This document shows, piece by piece, positions 31,160 through 33,694 of a stretch of 33,694 bases of DNA. Each line of letters begins with the position of its first letter. The stretch's first letter is position 1. A program made the translations under genes and the position numbers. The notes beneath the pieces were generated by a model. It did no database searches. It was given only the letters and a program-made list of their open reading frames with translations, and was not told where the DNA came from. This DNA is from JALHTV01 sp049510055 (lineage in GTDB: Bacteria > Planctomycetota > Phycisphaerae > SM23-33): assembly GCA_049510055.1 (NCBI GenBank), contig JBEKZI010000034.1, positions 1 through 33,694 on the forward strand. The letters run 5' to 3'.

Positions 31160-32209
31160 ATGACATGCTCTCGCTTGGTAATTTTCGTGCCGCTGCTTGG
31201 GATCGCCATCGGCCTGTGCGCCGTTGCCGCCCCATCCCGCCCGGCCCCGGCGGACAACGCCGCGGCAAACCAAGCCGCCGACCCCTCGTCCGCCCAGGAG
31301 GCGTACGCCATTCCGCAGGGAGCCAAAGTCGAACGCGACATTGTTTACGCCAAGGTGGCCGGCCAGGACCTTCACCTGGACCTGTACACGCCCGCTGAGG
31401 CCCGCGGCCCGCTGCCCGTGATCGTCTGGATTCACGGCGGCGGCTGGACCATGGGCGACAAAGGCCAATGCCCGGCCGTGTGGCTGACCGCGCACGGCTA
31501 TGTGGTCGCCAGCGTGGAGTATCGCCTGGCCCCGCGGTTCACCTGGCCGGCGCAGATTCAGGACTGCCAGGCGGCGGTGCGGTTTCTGCGGGCCAATGCC
31601 AACGCCAAAAAGTTCGGCCTGGATGGCTCGCACATCGGCGCGTGGGGCGCCTCCGCCGGCGGGCACCTGGCCGTCCTGCTGGGCGTGCTGGGGGAAAATT
31701 CGCCCATCCCCGCCACCGATCGCCACGGCGACTCGCCTGCGGAGAGCGGGAACGAAACCGTCTCCAGCCGCGTCCAGGCCGTCTGCGACTGGTTCGGGCC
31801 GACGTGGCTGGCGGAGGTGCAGAACAACAATGCGGTGGAGGCCCTGCTGGGCGGGCCGGTCAGCAAAAATCGCCAGAAGGCCGAACAGGCCAGCCCGCTG
31901 ACGTATGTCGCCGCCGGCGACCCGCCGATGCTCATCATGCACGGCAAGGCCGACACCATCGTGCCCGTGGCCGCCAGCCGGGCGCTTTACGCGGCGCTTC
32001 GCAAGGTGGGGGTGGAGGCCCAATTGGAAATCATCCCCGGCGCCGGCCACGGCGCCGCCGGGATCATCAATCCCCAGACGATGGCGACGGTCCGGCAATT
32101 CTTCGACGCCCACCTGAAAAACCAACCGGCCTCGCAACCGGCTTCCCCCGACCGTGTCAGTGGCAAGCCACTCGACTCCGCTCACGGCGGGTCGACTAAA
32201 GCGAAGTAG
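31160..32209 (+). CDS. Secreted alpha/beta hydrolase (BD-FAE/carboxylesterase type)
   Basis: The protein has 349 residues from the ATG at 31160, with AAGGAG eight bases upstream. Residues 1-30 are a signal peptide (LVIFVPLLGIAIGLCAVAA). The oxyanion motif is H92-GGGW, the nucleophile is S165 in GAWGASAGGHLAV, the acid is D265 in HGKADTIVP and the base is H297 in PGAGHGA. This set is typical of planctomycete esterases acting on acetylated or feruloylated plant polysaccharides, but the substrate is not readable. The last 20 or so residues (from DRVSGKPLD) come from two hairpin repeats and look appended. The gene converges on the alcohol dehydrogenase with five bases between. Confidence 0.87.
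   Translation: MTCSRLVIFVPLLGIAIGLCAVAAPSRPAPADNAAANQAADPSSAQEAYAIPQGAKVERDIVYAKVAGQDLHLDLYTPAEARGPLPVIVWIHGGGWTMGDKGQCPAVWLTAHGYVVASVEYRLAPRFTWPAQIQDCQAAVRFLRANANAKKFGLDGSHIGAWGASAGGHLAVLLGVLGENSPIPATDRHGDSPAESGNETVSSRVQAVCDWFGPTWLAEVQNNNAVEALLGGPVSKNRQKAEQASPLTYVAAGDPPMLIMHGKADTIVPVAASRALYAALRKVGVEAQLEIIPGAGHGAAGIINPQTMATVRQFFDAHLKNQPASQPASPDRVSGKPLDSAHGGSTKAK
32159..32194. repeat. Two hairpins inside the 3' end of the hydrolase gene
   Basis: AGTGGC (32159-32164) pairs with GCCACT (32167-32172). Then CGAC-T-CCGC (32173-32181) pairs with GCGG-GTCG (32187-32194) around a TCACG loop, the loop type of the hairpin pair at 25.6 kb. They encode the odd C-terminal tail and may end transcription of both convergent genes. 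Confidence 0.45.
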
Positions 32210-32214
32210 CGGCG

Positions 32215-33390
32215 CTACATCGCCTCAGCCAGCACCGCAGCCAGGGCCGGCTCGTCGAGTCCGACGGGGTTGGCCTTCATCGAGTTGGCCTTGGCGGCCA
32301 ACGCTACCATCGCGGGGACGTCGCCGGCAGCCAGGCCGAGCGTCCCCAGATGCGGGATATCCAGTTCGCTCACCAGGCGGCGGATGAACGCGATGCCCTC
32401 GTCAATGGCCTGCGTGTCGGGCAGGTCCGGCTGGCCCAAAAGCTCGCGGCCGATCATGGCGTATCGTTTCAGCGCGGGATGGCCGGCCGATTCCGCCCGC
32501 AGGGCGGCCACGTTGGCGGCCATCACGGGCGCCAGCAAGGCCGCGCAGGCCACGCCGTGCGAGATGGGGAAGTTCGCCCCCACGGCCGGTGCGATGGCAT
32601 GCACGGCGCCCAGGCCGGCGCTGCCCAGCGTCAGGCCGCTGAGTAAGGCCGCCAGCGCCATGCCCTCGCGGGCCTCCAGGTCGCCGCCGTCGCGGTACGC
32701 CCGCCGCAGGCACCCGGCGGCCAGGCGGATGCCCTCCATCGCCAGCGCGTCGGTCATCGGATTGGCGCCCTTGGCCGTGTAGGACTCGATGAGCTGGCAG
32801 AGGGCGTCCATGCCGGAGGCCGCGGTGACGGCGGGGGAATTGTCCACGGTCAACTGGGGGTCCACCAGCGCCACGCGCGGCAGGATGTGCTCGCTGCGGA
32901 TGCTGGCCTTGAAGCGCGGGCCGGTGACCACCGAGTTCCGCGTGACCTCCGCGCCCGTCCCGGCCGTGGTGGGCACAGCCACCCACGGCGCGGCCGGGCG
33001 GGTCATCCGCTGGCCCTTGCCGACGATCTCCAGATAGTCCAGCGCGCCGCCGGGATGGGTCAGCAGGCCCGCGACGGCCTTGGCGGCGTCGATGGCGCTG
33101 CCGCCGCCCAGGCCGATGACGCCCCCGCACTTTTCGCGCCGGCCCAGCTCGACCATCGCGTCCACGCTGGCGACCGTCGGCTCGCCGCGCTGGTAGGTTT
33201 CCACGACGCGCACGCCCGCGGCGCCCAGGCGGTCGCGCAGCTCCGCCAGGCGCTTGCCGCCCGCCGTCGCGGAGCGGCTCAGGACGGCCAAGACCCTCGG
33301 CCCCAGCTCGCCGGCCAGTTCGCCGATCCGCACAAACTGGCCGCAACCAAAGATAATCCGCGGGGCGCAGAAGAATTCAAACGTAGCCAT
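32215..33390 (-). CDS. Iron-type (group III) alcohol dehydrogenase
   Basis: The protein has 391 residues from the ATG at 33390 (MATFEFFCAPRIIFG, the usual family start). A GTG at 33402, right after the upstream stop, is an alternative and would mean direct coupling. It has the nucleotide motif GVIGLGGGSAIDAAKA and PTTAGTGAEVT. The metal ligands can be placed by spacing against FucO: D195, H264 (GAVHAIAP) and H278 (SHGVA) are present, but the second ligand, usually His, is Q199 (GMDALCQLIESY). It should reduce or oxidise a small alcohol or aldehyde with NAD(P). Its neighbour upstream is an ABM-domain protein. Confidence 0.88.
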   Translation of the reverse strand: MATFEFFCAPRIIFGCGQFVRIGELAGELGPRVLAVLSRSATAGGKRLAELRDRLGAAGVRVVETYQRGEPTVASVDAMVELGRREKCGGVIGLGGGSAIDAAKAVAGLLTHPGGALDYLEIVGKGQRMTRPAAPWVAVPTTAGTGAEVTRNSVVTGPRFKASIRSEHILPRVALVDPQLTVDNSPAVTAASGMDALCQLIESYTAKGANPMTDALAMEGIRLAAGCLRRAYRDGGDLEAREGMALAALLSGLTLGSAGLGAVHAIAPAVGANFPISHGVACAALLAPVMAANVAALRAESAGHPALKRYAMIGRELLGQPDLPDTQAIDEGIAFIRRLVSELDIPHLGTLGLAAGDVPAMVALAAKANSMKANPVGLDEPALAAVLAEAM

Positions 33391-33402
33391 GGCTCCACTC
33401 AC

Positions 33403-33694
33403 TCATTCCGGCCCGTCGCCAAAGAACAGGCTGTGGCACTTGAGGGCCTGTCGCGGCTGGGCGACATACTCGTCGGCCAATTGCTTCCAGTTTAGATAAT
33501 GGGCCGTCTGATGATGGGCCTCAAAATCGCTCTTGTCGCGATAGACCTCGTACAGCCCGAACCGAGCGGGGTCTTCTTCGCTCTGAAGGACGTCGAAGCG
33601 GACGTTGCCCGGTTCGCGGCGCGTATTGCGGGCGTTTTCCAGCGTGGCCTGGATGAACTGGGGCAGGAAGGCCTGCTTGACGACCACGGAGACG
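33403..33694 (-). CDS. ABM-family monooxygenase, LsrG/YgiN-like (5' end outside window)
   Basis: The visible 97 or so codons stay open to the window edge, and relatives start a few residues earlier, so the true start lies outside; the GTG at 33687 is probably internal. The dimeric alpha/beta-barrel pattern of the antibiotic-biosynthesis-monooxygenase superfamily is clear: FIQATLENARNTRREPG, RFDVLQSEEDPARFGLYEVY, then HHQTAHYLNWKQL. Members break down quinones or the autoinducer AI-2. The stop is next to the start of the alcohol dehydrogenase gene, so the two are likely one operon. Confidence 0.82.
   Translation of the reverse strand, partial: VSVVVKQAFLPQFIQATLENARNTRREPGNVRFDVLQSEEDPARFGLYEVYRDKSDFEAHHQTAHYLNWKQLADEYVAQPRQALKCHSLFFGDGPE

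Overview
The window reads as a GC-rich chromosomal segment of a member of the Planctomycetota, possibly the Phycisphaerae (inference). The grounds are a type IV pilus-like operon of the kind seen in the PVC superphylum, secreted pectate lyases ending in a thrombospondin-type-3-like calcium loop, and a DUF721 (DciA) gene near dnaN. No phage, integrase, intact insertion sequence, rRNA operon, intact tRNA or CRISPR array was seen.

Layout. (1) 1-5238: two tandem secreted PL1-type pectate lyases, the first cut by the window edge, then a cytoplasmic-looking GH127/DUF1680 beta-L-arabinofuranosidase; together a small pectin/arabinan-degradation locus. A decayed tRNA-Pro-like sequence and a strong promoter lie between the lyases. 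(2) 5291-9407: argB, argF, rph, a lipoprotein gene and rdgB, co-directional and partly overlapping. (3) 18145 down to 9515, minus strand: a four-gene trans-envelope operon: a PilM-PilN fusion, two bitopic membrane proteins, and a secretin with an N-terminal repeat region. (4) 18285-24343: housekeeping genes mtaB, a family 4 uracil-DNA glycosylase with an apparently frameshifted N-terminus, alr divergent from asd, and a class I aminotransferase. (5) 24410-26410: an AT-richer stretch with three small poorly known genes and a cluster of palindromic repeats, including an inverted pair of REP-like hairpins with covarying stems. (6) 26487-30107: truA, dnaN, a membrane protein with a DUF1566-like end, and dciA. 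(7) 30247-33694: a nucleoside phosphorylase family member with an altered substrate site, a secreted alpha/beta hydrolase, and on the minus strand an iron-type alcohol dehydrogenase coupled to an ABM-family monooxygenase that runs off the window.

Working together: argB and argF act in arginine synthesis; rph and rdgB in RNA and nucleotide-pool maintenance; asd and alr feed amino-acid and cell-wall precursor supply; dnaN and dciA act at the replication fork. The most interesting system is the pilus-like operon: the inner-membrane platform protein carries the PilN NLLP docking motif fused to the end of the PilM ATPase-like domain, and the gene order resembles the Akkermansia Amuc_1098-1101 locus. 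Gene starts were chosen from Shine-Dalgarno spacing and family length; all homology is from motif recognition, not from searches.
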